DNA from: JBIOJM01 sp044450785
GTDB lineage: Bacteria; Planctomycetota; Planctomycetia; Isosphaerales; Isosphaeraceae
DNA length: 19,771 nucleotides
NCBI GenBank assembly: GCA_044450785.1
Contig: JBIOJM010000178.1
Location: forward strand, 1-19,771
Reading direction: 5' to 3'
Positions 1 through 8,400 of this stretch are shown here, piece after piece. A program made the translations under genes and the position numbers. Below the pieces are notes generated by a model, which worked only from the letters and a program-made list of their open reading frames with translations, ran no database searches and was not told the origin of the DNA. How positions within the stretch are numbered: position 1 is the stretch's first letter; every line of letters starts with the position of its first letter.

Positions 1-942
1 CGCGTCTGGGCCTACGTGGCCGGACGCGGGGCCGGCAAGACCAGGGCCGGTGCCTGCTGGGTCCAGCACCGCGTCCAGGCCGGCACCAATCCCCAGGCCT
101 TGATCACCACCACGCCGCGCCGGGTCGCGGTCCTCCGACGCATCCTCACCGAGCCGTCCACGGTCCAGACGACCGAAACCACCTTCGCCAACCAGGCCCA
201 CCTGCCGCCGGAGTTCCTCACCCAGATCGTCGGCTTGTATGAAAACACCCGGCTGGGCCGGCAGGAGATCTACGCCGAGTTCCTCGAGACGACCGAGGGT
301 GTCTGGTTCGCCATCTTCGACCCGGCCCGCCACGTCACCGTCGAGGCCGAGTACCACCCCAGGTACGCCGTCCACTGCGCCATCGACGCCGGCACGTCGC
401 GCACCACCGCGGCGGTGTTCTTCCAGGTCCGCGGCAGTCCGGCCGGCGACCGGCCCCTTTTTACCGTGTTCGGCGAGTACCTCGCCGTCGGTCACTTCAG
501 CCAGAAAAACGCCCGCGCCATCCAGGCGCTGGCCGATCAATTGCCCTGTCACGGCCACCTCAACCGCGTCCGCCTCGACCCGGCCGCGACGGCTCGAACC
601 GGTACCGGCCCGGCCGCCTACGGCGAGTACGAGCGGGTGTTCGGCCCGCGAATCCTGGGCCGCTGGCCGTATCACTTGGTCATGGACGGGCTCGACACCA
701 TCGAGCTGCTCCTGGACTCCGGCAACTTGATCATCCACCCGCGGTGCCTGCACCTGAAGGACGCGTTCCGGAACTACTGCCACAAGCGGCGCCGCGGCGA
801 ATGGCTCGACGAGCCGGCCGACGGCCATCCCGAGGAAGACCTGATGGACGCACTCCGCGGCGGCATTCGCGAGGCTCTGCCTGATCGCGGCGCGGCTGCG
901 CTTAACCTCACTCGCGTCCATGCGTCGAAGTTTATGTCATGA
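1..942 (+). CDS. Phage terminase large subunit-like protein, 5'-partial, ATPase core deleted
   Basis: The frame is open from base 1 (RVWAYVAGRGAGKTRAG) to the TGA at 940-942, so the true start lies left of the window; the GTG at 16 sits inside the Walker A region and is not a likely start. TerL is the phage DNA-packaging motor, an N-terminal ATPase followed by a C-terminal RuvC-like nuclease. Walker A (GRGAGKT) is followed within about 15 residues by NPQALITTTPRR, a motif that in GTA/lambdoid-like TerL proteins lies over 100 residues further on. The stretch holding Walker B is therefore missing without a frame break. The later part looks intact: YENTRLGRQEIYAEFLE, then nuclease-like AIDAGTSRTTAAVFF with an acidic residue and a terminal EEDLMDALRGG. 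It overlaps the next gene by ATGA. It is probably an inactive remnant, or less likely a nuclease-only domesticated protein. The family call is firm; the loss of function is inferred. Confidence 0.8.
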   Translation, partial: RVWAYVAGRGAGKTRAGACWVQHRVQAGTNPQALITTTPRRVAVLRRILTEPSTVQTTETTFANQAHLPPEFLTQIVGLYENTRLGRQEIYAEFLETTEGVWFAIFDPARHVTVEAEYHPRYAVHCAIDAGTSRTTAAVFFQVRGSPAGDRPLFTVFGEYLAVGHFSQKNARAIQALADQLPCHGHLNRVRLDPAATARTGTGPAAYGEYERVFGPRILGRWPYHLVMDGLDTIELLLDSGNLIIHPRCLHLKDAFRNYCHKRRRGEWLDEPADGHPEEDLMDALRGGIREALPDRGAAALNLTRVHASKFMS

Positions 943-2549
943 TCGCCCATTCACCAGGAGCCCGAATCACCATGGTTAATCCGACATCGAACGGCGAGGC
1001 AATCGATAATCCCCTCGAGCGCGAGCGACCCGTCAAGGCGCTGCTGCGCCTCACCGAGACCGCGGCGTTCCTCCGGTCGACCGACGGTCGCTTTCACGCC
1101 CGGGTCCAGGTCCGTGGCCGTCCCGAGATCTATGCACTCGGGTCCGCGCCGTTCCGCGCCTGGCTCATCGATAGCCACTTCCGAAGTTGCGGGGAGGTCG
1201 CTTCCGACTGGTCGATCCGCCGCGCCCTCAGCAAGCTCGAGGCGACAGCGCGGTTCGAAGGCGGAACGCCGTCGATCTTCACTCGTGTCGGCCACGAGGG
1301 CGATGACTACGCCGGCGGCTCGGCCTGTTACCTCGACATGGCCGGCGCAATCGGGCGGGCCATCCGGATCAGCAGCGAGGGCTGGTCGGTTGTCGATAAC
1401 CCGCCCGTCCACTTTCGGCGCCGCCACGGGCACTTGCCGCTCCCCATGCCCATCCGCGGCGGCTCGATCGAGCTGCTCCGACGTTACGTCAACGTCAGCG
1501 ACGACGATTTCCGGCTCCTGATCACGTGGCTGGCCGCCACGCTCCGGCCGGTCGGCCCCTATCCCATCCTGGTCCTCTGCGCCGAGTACGGCGCGGCCAA
1601 GACCACCACGGCAAATGTCCTTCGCCTGCTGATCGATCCCCGGGCCGGGCGCTTGCCGGGCCAGCCCCGAAGCACCCGTGCCCTCATGGTCTCGGCCACC
1701 AACCGCTGGGTGCTGGCCTACGACAACATCACCGCGTTACCCGACTGGCTCTCCGATGGCCTGTGCCTGCTGGCCACCGGCGGGTCCTTCGAGGGCCATG
1801 CGTCGGCTGTCAGCGACGAGGAGAGCGTCATCCACGCCCAGCGCCCGTTGATCCTGACCGGGATTGAGGAATTCGTGGCGCGGGCTGACCTCGCCGACCG
1901 CTGCGTGTTCCTCAACCTGCTGCGGATCACTTCCAGCTCGCGCCGCGTCGAGAGTGAGTTCTGGGCGTCGTTCAAGCAGGACTATCCGGGGATACTCGGC
2001 GGCCTTCTGGACGCCGTCGCGGGCGGCTTGCGCGAGCTGCCGTCGGTCCGGCTGACCGAATTGCCGCGCATGGCCGACTTCGCCGTATTCGCCGAGGCCG
2101 TCGGCCGGGCGCTCGGCTGGCCCGCCCATTCGGTTCTCTCAGACTACAACGACAATCGCCGGGACGCGGCCTTGACCTATCTCGAAGACTCGCCGCTGAC
2201 GGACATCCTGCTCGAGCTCGCCCCCCACAAGCTCGATTGGGTCCGGACTGCCTCCGACTTGCTCGCGGAGCTCAGCACGTGGGCCGGCAAAAGGGTTACT
2301 GCCTCGCCCGGTTGGCCGAAAACGCCGCGGTCGCTCTCGGTGGCGCTGCGCCGCATCGCCCCCCAATTGGGCATGCACGGCGTCTCCATTACGTTCCTCA
2401 AAACCCGCGAAAAGCGTTTCATCCAGATCATGAGCACAAAACCTCCGATACCGGAAGAGCCGCAGGTAAGTGTGGGTGAGATAGAGAGTTGCCCCCACGA
2501 GCAGATTCACGGAGACCCGGACGCAGCTCAAGTCCATGCGACCGCGTGA
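939..2549 (+). CDS. Phage-type P-loop ATPase, primase/helicase-like
   Basis: This 536-residue protein resembles, from memory, ATPases of mobile elements common in planctomycetes and related to D5-like primase-helicases. A variant Walker A lies around residues 214-223 (EYGAAKTTT, Ala in place of the usual second Gly). After it come RALMVSATNRWVLAYDNI, with a Walker B-like hydrophobic strand ending in Asp-Asn, then LATGGSFEG and RPLILTGIEEF, which fit sensor or arginine-finger regions. The C-terminus (TPRSLSVALRRIAPQL) looks like a winged-helix DNA-binding tail. No primase polymerase domain is visible. The ATG at 939 overlaps the terminase stop (ATGA), suggesting translational coupling. An in-frame ATG at 972 has a better ribosome site (AGGAG at 956-960, 11-nt spacer) and could be the real start. 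The last residues may be altered by a frameshift, because the neighbouring frame reads DANDASDANDA across the following repeat. Exact role not provable here. Confidence 0.72.
   Translation: MIAHSPGARITMVNPTSNGEAIDNPLERERPVKALLRLTETAAFLRSTDGRFHARVQVRGRPEIYALGSAPFRAWLIDSHFRSCGEVASDWSIRRALSKLEATARFEGGTPSIFTRVGHEGDDYAGGSACYLDMAGAIGRAIRISSEGWSVVDNPPVHFRRRHGHLPLPMPIRGGSIELLRRYVNVSDDDFRLLITWLAATLRPVGPYPILVLCAEYGAAKTTTANVLRLLIDPRAGRLPGQPRSTRALMVSATNRWVLAYDNITALPDWLSDGLCLLATGGSFEGHASAVSDEESVIHAQRPLILTGIEEFVARADLADRCVFLNLLRITSSSRRVESEFWASFKQDYPGILGGLLDAVAGGLRELPSVRLTELPRMADFAVFAEAVGRALGWPAHSVLSDYNDNRRDAALTYLEDSPLTDILLELAPHKLDWVRTASDLLAELSTWAGKRVTASPGWPKTPRSLSVALRRIAPQLGMHGVSITFLKTREKRFIQIMSTKPPIPEEPQVSVGEIESCPHEQIHGDPDAAQVHATA
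956..960 (+). promoter_or_regulatory. Candidate ribosome binding site supporting an alternative start at 972
   Basis: AGGAG is followed by an 11-nt spacer and ATG at 972-974, in frame with the upstream ATG at 939. It leaves the start of the P-loop ATPase undecided between the ATGA-coupled 939 and 972. Confidence 0.4.
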
Positions 2550-2580
2550 CGCAAACGACGCAAGCGACGCAAATGACGCC
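2548..2580 (+). repeat. 9-bp tandem repeat, about 3.7 copies
   Basis: Units are GACGCAAAC, GACGCAAGC, GACGCAAAT and a partial GACGCC, directly head to tail and overlapping the TGA stop of the P-loop ATPase. In the frame starting at 2536 the repeat reads DANDASDANDA. I recall similar Asp-Ala-rich tails on planctomycete relatives of this ATPase, so the repeat may once have been coding. An iteron-like role near a replication gene is possible but unsupported. Confidence 0.6.
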
Positions 2581-2720
2581 GGAAAACGCGCTCGTGTGTA
2601 GTCTCTCTACGTCCTGGACGTTCGCGCCTCCATCAACCGACCCGCGCCACGGACCGACCTTCACGCACCACGCCCCCGTTTGGCGACCGCGAATTCGGTG
2701 CGCCGAAGCGGAGTGAACGG
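2581..2720. other. Convergent intergenic region with a weak hairpin
   Basis: No convincing gene lies between the plus-strand ATPase and the minus-strand methyltransferase. A small inverted repeat, TTCGG (2694-2698) and CCGAA (2703-2707) around a 4-nt loop, lies just past the methyltransferase stop. It could act as a weak terminator for the operon, but no T-run follows on the minus strand, so intrinsic termination is doubtful. Confidence 0.35.
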
Positions 2721-3554
2721 TTACGAATCGACCAGACAGTACCCCAGCCCGTGCCAGATCCGGTGCCGGGCAGCCTGGGGCCAAACTCGGTTGGTCAGCT
2801 CCTCGAGGTCGACGTCGAATTCCAGGACCATGGCCACGAACTCGCGGTCGAGCCCCAACTTTCTCAGCCACCAGGCATCGAAGGATGGCACGCCGATCAA
2901 GTGACCCAGGCCGGCGCGGTGAAGTCCGGGGACCTCGTCGGCGACGACCACCGGCCCGCCGGGCCTGGTCACCCGGCGCAGCTCGCGCAGGGCGGCCTCG
3001 TGATCGCTGTAATAGTTGAACCCGCCGATCGACCAGGAGGCGTCGAACGTCGCATCGGCAAAAGGCAGGTTCTCAGCCTCGGCCCAGGCCACGCGTCCCG
3101 TGAGCCGGGGATGACGGCGGAGCGAGGCCTCGAGCTGCGTCCGGGAGATGTCCACGCCGTAGATGGTCCAATCCGCCGGCAGAAACGCGAGGTTCTCTCC
3201 GGACCCGATCCCCACTTCGAGCCCGCGCGCCGGCGTTCCCTCCCTGCCGAGGAGATGGCGAAGGATCTCCATCCGTGCCTTGCGAACCCCGCCTTGGAGC
3301 ATCAAGAAGCCCTGTTCCCACCGGCGGAACTTGATCCAGCCCGGACCGTCATAGAACGCTTCGACGATGCGGTTTCGACCGGACCGCGGGCCGATCGCCT
3401 CCAGGATCCCGTCCCGAACGGCGCAGGCTCGCCCACAGTGGGGGCAGCGCGGCTCCCCGTCGAGCGGCACGCCGCACGAGAGACAACGCGCCAGGTCCTG
3501 AATCGACGGCGCGGCTGCGGGCGATAGGGCAGGGGACGGATTCATCGCAATCAT
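2721..3554 (-). CDS. Class I SAM-dependent methyltransferase with N-terminal zinc ribbon
   Basis: This 277-residue protein begins with a short zinc-ribbon-like module: C24-x2-C27, nine residues, then C37-x2-C40, followed by VRDGILEAIG as in Trm112-like domains fused to methyltransferases. SAM-binding motif I is GLEVGIGSG (111-119), motif II is YGVDIS, and NLPFADATFDASWSIGGFNYY holds the acidic motif and motif IV region. The pattern fits a Methyltransf_11/UbiE-like enzyme acting on a small molecule or lipid. It is the last gene of the six-gene operon, 10 nt after the dehydrogenase stop, so it probably methylates the synthase product (inference); O-, C- or N-methylation cannot be told apart. 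ATG at 3554 or 3545 (residue 4) are both possible starts. No transmembrane segment is seen. Confidence 0.85.
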   Translation of the reverse strand: MIAMNPSPALSPAAAPSIQDLARCLSCGVPLDGEPRCPHCGRACAVRDGILEAIGPRSGRNRIVEAFYDGPGWIKFRRWEQGFLMLQGGVRKARMEILRHLLGREGTPARGLEVGIGSGENLAFLPADWTIYGVDISRTQLEASLRRHPRLTGRVAWAEAENLPFADATFDASWSIGGFNYYSDHEAALRELRRVTRPGGPVVVADEVPGLHRAGLGHLIGVPSFDAWWLRKLGLDREFVAMVLEFDVDLEELTNRVWPQAARHRIWHGLGYCLVDS

Positions 3555-3564
3555 TCCAGCCAGT

Positions 3565-4347
3565 TCAGAATTCGACGTTCAAAAACTGAGGACCCGCCCA
3601 GCGCATCAGCCGGTCGAAGAATGAGTCCGGCATGTACTTCAAGATGGCCAGGCCGATCCTCATGTTCCAAGGAAAAACGCAATTGCGCTGCCGGCGTTCG
3701 ACTGCGCGGACGAGGTGGCGGGCCGCGTCTTCGGGTTCGATCATCTTGACCGCACGCCGATAGGAAACGCTCGTCGATAATCGAGTTCGTACGAAGCCAG
3801 GGCAGACCGTGGTCACTGTCACGCCGCGCCGGCGCAGCCCCGGCCGAATCGCCTCGAGGTAGGCGATCAGCGCGGCCTTCGACGCGGAATAGGAGATCAT
3901 CCAGGGGAAGCCGCGATAGCCAGCCAAGCTGGCTACACCGACCAGGTGCCCCCGTCCGCGCGCGATCATTCCCGGCAGCACGGCCTCGATCGACTGGGCC
4001 ACGCCCACCAGATTCACATCGAGCGTTCGCCGCAAGGTCGACGTGTCGAGATCGGGGACGAGCGTCAGCGTGCCGATCCCGGCGCAGGCGACCAGGACCT
4101 CGATCGCTCCGAGAGCGGCCGTGATGCCGGCGACCGCTTGCAGCAAGGCGTCGCGGTCGGTCACGTCCACCGCGGCGCTGGCAACGGTCGCCCCCTCGTC
4201 CAAAAGCGACTGGGTGAGTGCGGCCAGGGCCGCAGCATCGCGATCGATCAGTCCCACCGGCGTCCCTCTCCGAACCAAGGCCACGGCCGTGGCATGGCCG
4301 ATTCCGTGGGCAGCACCGGTGATCAACACAGTGGGTTTGGCGGTCAT
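3565..4347 (-). CDS. Short-chain dehydrogenase/reductase (SDR)
   Basis: A classical SDR of 260 residues when started at the ATG at 4347. That start overlaps the hydrolase stop (ATGA) and lies six residues before the Rossmann motif, so I prefer it to the 43-residue-longer upstream frame, whose extension is Arg-rich and lies inside the hydrolase gene. The cofactor motif is TGAAHGIG (10-17), the NAG-like motif is CAGIG (88-92), N112 is in DVNLVG, and the catalytic residues are S140, Y153 and K157 (YSASK). D36 (LIDRD) after beta-2 hints at NAD(H) preference, but this is weak. The C-terminal part (WNMRIGLAILKYMPDSFFDRLMRW) is amphipathic and hydrophobic and may contact membrane or lipid. Given its neighbours it probably oxidises or reduces a keto or hydroxyl group on the lipid product; the synthase already has its own ketoreductase. 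Confidence 0.88.
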   Translation of the reverse strand: MTAKPTVLITGAAHGIGHATAVALVRRGTPVGLIDRDAAALAALTQSLLDEGATVASAAVDVTDRDALLQAVAGITAALGAIEVLVACAGIGTLTLVPDLDTSTLRRTLDVNLVGVAQSIEAVLPGMIARGRGHLVGVASLAGYRGFPWMISYSASKAALIAYLEAIRPGLRRRGVTVTTVCPGFVRTRLSTSVSYRRAVKMIEPEDAARHLVRAVERRQRNCVFPWNMRIGLAILKYMPDSFFDRLMRWAGPQFLNVEF

Positions 4348-5201
4348 CCTACCGGCCTCACGAGTTGATCCACGGCTTGTTTGGTCGTCAGAAACCGATT
4401 CACGATCTCGACGAATTCCGCGGCGTTCTCCTCGGGAGCGCGATGCTTGGCGCCAGCGACGCGCTTGCTGACGCAATCAACCAGGTGCTCGGAAAGATAG
4501 TCCGCGGTGGCGAGGAAAGGCGAATGCTCACCGAAGATCCCAAGTACCGGTTTGGTCACACTCCGGATCAGTTCCTCGGTCAGGCCCGCGGGGACCTTGG
4601 CATCGTGGCCGCAGGTCGTGTCCGCCAGCCTCAGCAGGCGATGAAAGCCGGGCAAGCCGACAGCCTGCCGGAACCGCAAGAGCCGCTCGCCGTCGAGGTG
4701 GAGGACCTGGTCGAAAAACCGCCCAAGGTCATACCAGTGCTCATCCGAAAGAGTCACACCCGCCTGGGCGGCCTCCTCTCGGAAACTTTGCCAGTGACCC
4801 CAGCGGCTCACATCCTCCAGGTGTCGCAGCGCGGGGAAGCAAGGGTCGGAGAGGACGAGGGCATCGGTTCGGTCCGGATACAAGATCGCGGCGTGCATCG
4901 CGATCACTGCGCCGAAACTATGGCCCAAGAGCATGGCGCGATCGATATCCAGGGCGTCCATGATCGCCGTCACGTCGCGCGCCTGGTCGGCTGACGTATA
5001 ACCGTCCGGGGGCACATCGCTGTAGCCGTGGCCCCGCAGGTCGTACGCGGTCACCCGGAAAGACCGGCCGAGCACCCCCATGGCCTCGCACAAGAACCAG
5101 ATCGACAGGTCGCCCGTGACGCCGTGGATCAGCACGACGTCGGTCCCCTCCCCAGCCTGCTGGTAGTGAAAGTTGATTCCGTTGGCGATGAGTTTGGGCA
5201 T
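4344..5201 (-). CDS. Alpha/beta hydrolase, probable thioesterase-like release enzyme
   Basis: A 285-residue alpha/beta hydrolase of normal family length. The oxyanion motif is IHG (25-27), a loop DLRGHG follows (54-59), the nucleophile elbow is GHSFGA with S95, and the probable catalytic His is H252 in GAKHRAPEE. The acid is less clear: E224 in FGEHSPF sits after the right strand. The synthase has no thioesterase or reductase release domain, and this gene lies 15 nt after the ACP stop and overlaps the dehydrogenase gene. The economical reading is that it releases the acyl chain from ACP by hydrolysis or transfer to an acceptor (inference). It could also be an ester hydrolase acting later. No signal peptide is seen, so it should be cytoplasmic. 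Confidence 0.85.
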   Translation of the reverse strand: MPKLIANGINFHYQQAGEGTDVVLIHGVTGDLSIWFLCEAMGVLGRSFRVTAYDLRGHGYSDVPPDGYTSADQARDVTAIMDALDIDRAMLLGHSFGAVIAMHAAILYPDRTDALVLSDPCFPALRHLEDVSRWGHWQSFREEAAQAGVTLSDEHWYDLGRFFDQVLHLDGERLLRFRQAVGLPGFHRLLRLADTTCGHDAKVPAGLTEELIRSVTKPVLGIFGEHSPFLATADYLSEHLVDCVSKRVAGAKHRAPEENAAEFVEIVNRFLTTKQAVDQLVRPVG

Positions 5202-5216
5202 GGCGGAAGGCTCTTT

Positions 5217-5495
5217 TCACAGATGCGTGGTGAGGAACGCGATCAGCTCTCCGATCGAGAGGTCGCGCTCGGTCCTCCGGCCGATCTCCGCCATCAGCGA
5301 ATGGAACGGCAGCGGACGATCGTAGTGCTTCTGAAGGGCTTCGCTCAAGACGACGGCATCGATCGAGGCCAGGCCGAGATCGGCGAAGAGGCGGGTTCTC
5401 TCGTCGATCGAGCTTGAGAACCGGACCCCGATCTGGTCCGAAAGGATCGCGATCAAGTCGTCGAGGATCTCAGTTCTGGAAGGCACGGAAATCAC
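5217..5495 (-). CDS. Stand-alone acyl carrier protein
   Basis: A 92-residue acidic ACP. The phosphopantetheine attachment site is S44 in DLGLASIDAV, with helix 1 before it (ILDDLIAILSDQIG) and helix 4 at the C-terminus (IGELIAFLTTHL). The start is GTG at 5495, whose last two bases overlap the TGA of the second synthase (GTGA), giving tight translational coupling. It is separate from the ACP built into the first synthase, so the system has two carriers of different sequence. It may carry a starter unit, or receive the finished chain for the hydrolase, dehydrogenase and methyltransferase encoded downstream (inference). ACP identity is secure; role is not. Confidence 0.9.
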   Translation of the reverse strand: MISVPSRTEILDDLIAILSDQIGVRFSSSIDERTRLFADLGLASIDAVVLSEALQKHYDRPLPFHSLMAEIGRRTERDLSIGELIAFLTTHL

Positions 5496-8400
5496 GATTC
5501 AGCTCCTTCTCCGAGGGTCCAGGCCCAGGCGTGTCCGGCACGGCGGGCCGAGACGACGCGGAGGAGATTGACGAATTGATCGGCAGACGCCGCGACAACG
5601 GCGGGGGCGAGCCTGAGGTGCATGACTCCTGATTCCTCATCAAACTCGACGACTTCAGCACCGGTGGGACGGGCGGCCGCTCCCAAGCCCGCCGCCTTGG
5701 CGGCGGCTTGCTTGGCGCACCAGAATCGCGCAACCCATTCCATCCGACTTGAGCCCTGCCGGCGGTCGAGGAGGGATCGTTCCTCGGGCGTGAATGCCGA
5801 GCCCAGGAAGCTCTCCGGCCGGTCGATGATCGCCGCCACGCCGATGCCCACGCGAGTGGCCGGGTCGAGCGCGGCGAGCGCGACGGCGACTCCATCGCAA
5901 TGAGCGATCGAGATGGCCGCCAGGGAAGGATCGCCGGGTCCTCCGACGTGGGTCAGCCGGGGCCGCGCGTGCTCGCCGGCCAGGATCGCCAGGTCCGCCG
6001 GATAGGTCGCCGCACGGCCGTTGGCCTGCCACAGCCGCCGCGCGGCCTCCTTGGCTGCCATCCACCCCCAGAGTCGATGGGAGCGCTGCCGATCGGAGCC
6101 CGCTGACGCTAGATACTCGGCGCGCTCGAGCGGCCCAAGCTGAGTTTGTTCCAGCACGTCGCGCCAGACGGGCCGGCCCAGGTCCGCGGGAGGGTCGAGC
6201 CAGACAGCCCGGGCGTGAAGCGCTGCGCACCGGGCCGGGTCGTCGAGCGGCAGCTCCAGGCCGGCGAAGTAATCTCGAGGCTGGCGGAACACGTCGCGGT
6301 AACGGCCCGGCCAGTGGAAGCGCCAGTCCTGCCAGTCCGATATCCGCATCCAGATCGTTCCATCCGGCCGGATGATCTCGGCGTGAACGAGAAGCCGGTG
6401 CCGCTGGATCTCCTTGACCGTGATGCGGCAATCGACAATCGTGCCGACCGCCGGCCGATCGCCTTGAACCTCCAGCTCCTCCATCGAGAGTGGAAAGACG
6501 ACGTCTCCCTCCGTGAGATGATCCAGGCCCCAGCAGCCGAGTAGCTGCGTGAACGTGTCGATGACGATCAGGTCGGTGTGGAACAGCGCCGGCTGATCTC
6601 CGTTGATCAAGGGCGCGAGCGGCAGAACGCGCACCGTTCCTTCGATCCCCTGCTCGGAGATATTCCCCACCCCGGCAATCGCCTGGAAAGCAGGACCGTG
6701 GAATAGCCACTGTTCTCCATAGACCGAAAGAGCGGTGAATCGGCTGGGCCGCGAGTTTTCCAGCGACCAGGGCCCGGCCGGCTGCGCGGCGGGGCGAGAT
6801 TCGCCGAAGACCACGACCGCCTCGAACACGGGCCGCGGCGCCTCGGCAATACCGCCAATGCCCCGATTGAAGATCCCAACCCAGACGCGCTCATCACCGG
6901 TCGACGGCACACGTCGGCCGCGGAGCTCCAGGCAGACGGGCTCCTCTTCATATCGCACCCACCTGCGGGCCCGCACGTGGTTGAGGCCGGTGAGTACCAG
7001 CCTGGGTGTCACGACGAGCGCGGCCACTTGCGCCGTCATCTCGGCCATCACGGCGAAAGGCAGGACGGGAAGACCCAAGAGCGACGGGTCGACTGCCGAT
7101 ACCTTCCGGCCGCCCAGCGTGTGGTTTTCCGCGATCGGATCGTCCCGGCCGTCGAGGAAGAGGATCGTCTCGATCTCGGTCGCCGCGACCAGCCGGCGCA
7201 CCGCTCCGGCCCAAGGTCCGGGCGTCGGGCCCGAGATGATGGGTGCACTCGTTCCACCAGGGGCCTCGACCGAGCGGCACGTGCCTTCTTCCCGACCGGT
7301 GGACGTCATCCCATTTCCGGCAGTAGGGCGCGAGAAGACCTCTTCCAGGTCCTGGTACAGCGCGGCTCCGCCCGAGCCAGTCCCATCATGGTGAGGTCCC
7401 ATCCTGGAGGGCGCCGCCTCGCTGCTCCGTCCGGTTTCTGAAAAACCCTCGGAGAGCGCCTTGGACCCGGGCTGATCGCCGATTGGCGATCCCAGATAGG
7501 CCGCCATGATCTCGTGTTGAGTGTGCAGAAACGCCTGCATCGTCTCCTGAAAGGACAACATGGCTTGATCGACATCCGGCGCGGCGAGCTCTCGGTCCCA
7601 TTCCGCGTGTTCACCCCGACCGTTCAACTTGATGAGACCTTCCGAGAGGCGCATTTCCGGGAAGCCGATCGACAGCTCGACCAAGGTCCGGGGTGTTCGT
7701 GCCGGCGCGTCCCAATCGATGGCGCGAGGCCGCCGGCGGGCATAGAGATACTCGGTCTCGAGCGGGGCTCCCTGCGCGAAGGTGGCGGCGACCAGGTGAT
7801 TCAATTGCGTCAGTCCGCTGCGGCGTGGGATGTTCGCCGCGATGGCGAAGGCCGGCTTACCTCGGAGGATGTCTTCCACGAATCCGGCAAGATTACCGCG
7901 TGCCCCCACGTCGACGAACAGACGAAGGCCGTCGGCATGCATGGCCTCGATCGTCTCGCGAAACGCCACGGGCCGGGTCCACTGCGCGACGGCAAGCTCC
8001 CGGATGGCGTCGAGGTCCTCCGGCATTCGCCCGCGCGACGCGCACGAGTAGATCGGCAGGCGGGGGGGGCGAAAGGTCAACTCGGCGAAGAACTCGGCGA
8101 TCGGGCCGATGACCGAGCGGAAGGCCGCCGTATGATAGGCGCGCGCAAAGGGGAGGTCCTCCCACAGGATGTTCTCCTCGCGCAGCCGGTCGAGGATCCG
8201 CTCGACCTCCGCCGGCGGCACGGCCAGCACGACCTGGTGCGGGCAGTTGTCCATCGCGACGGCCGCGCCGGCGGCGCCCGCACTCTTGCAGAGAGCAAGG
8301 GCGCGATCCCGGTGAGCGGCCACGGCAAGCAGGCGAGCGACCGGCAAGTCGCCCGAGCACTCGAAGCCGCGGAAGATCGCCCCGAGCCGGCCCAGCTTCT

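Noticed and set aside
2548..2580. CRISPR-like array
   Set aside because: Units are only 9 bp with no spacers; it is a simple tandem repeat.
2694..2707. Intrinsic terminator of the operon
   Set aside because: The stem is only 5 bp and no T-run follows on the minus strand, so it is mentioned only within the intergenic entry.
2428..2871. 147-codon minus-strand open frame over the convergent gap
   Set aside because: It overlaps the end of two supported genes, has no recognisable domain, and runs through the tandem repeat (CVACVVCV).
4348..4476. N-terminal extension of the dehydrogenase to an ATG at 4476
   Set aside because: The 43 extra residues are Arg/Ser-rich, lie within the hydrolase gene, and the ATGA-coupled ATG at 4347 puts the Rossmann motif at the usual distance.
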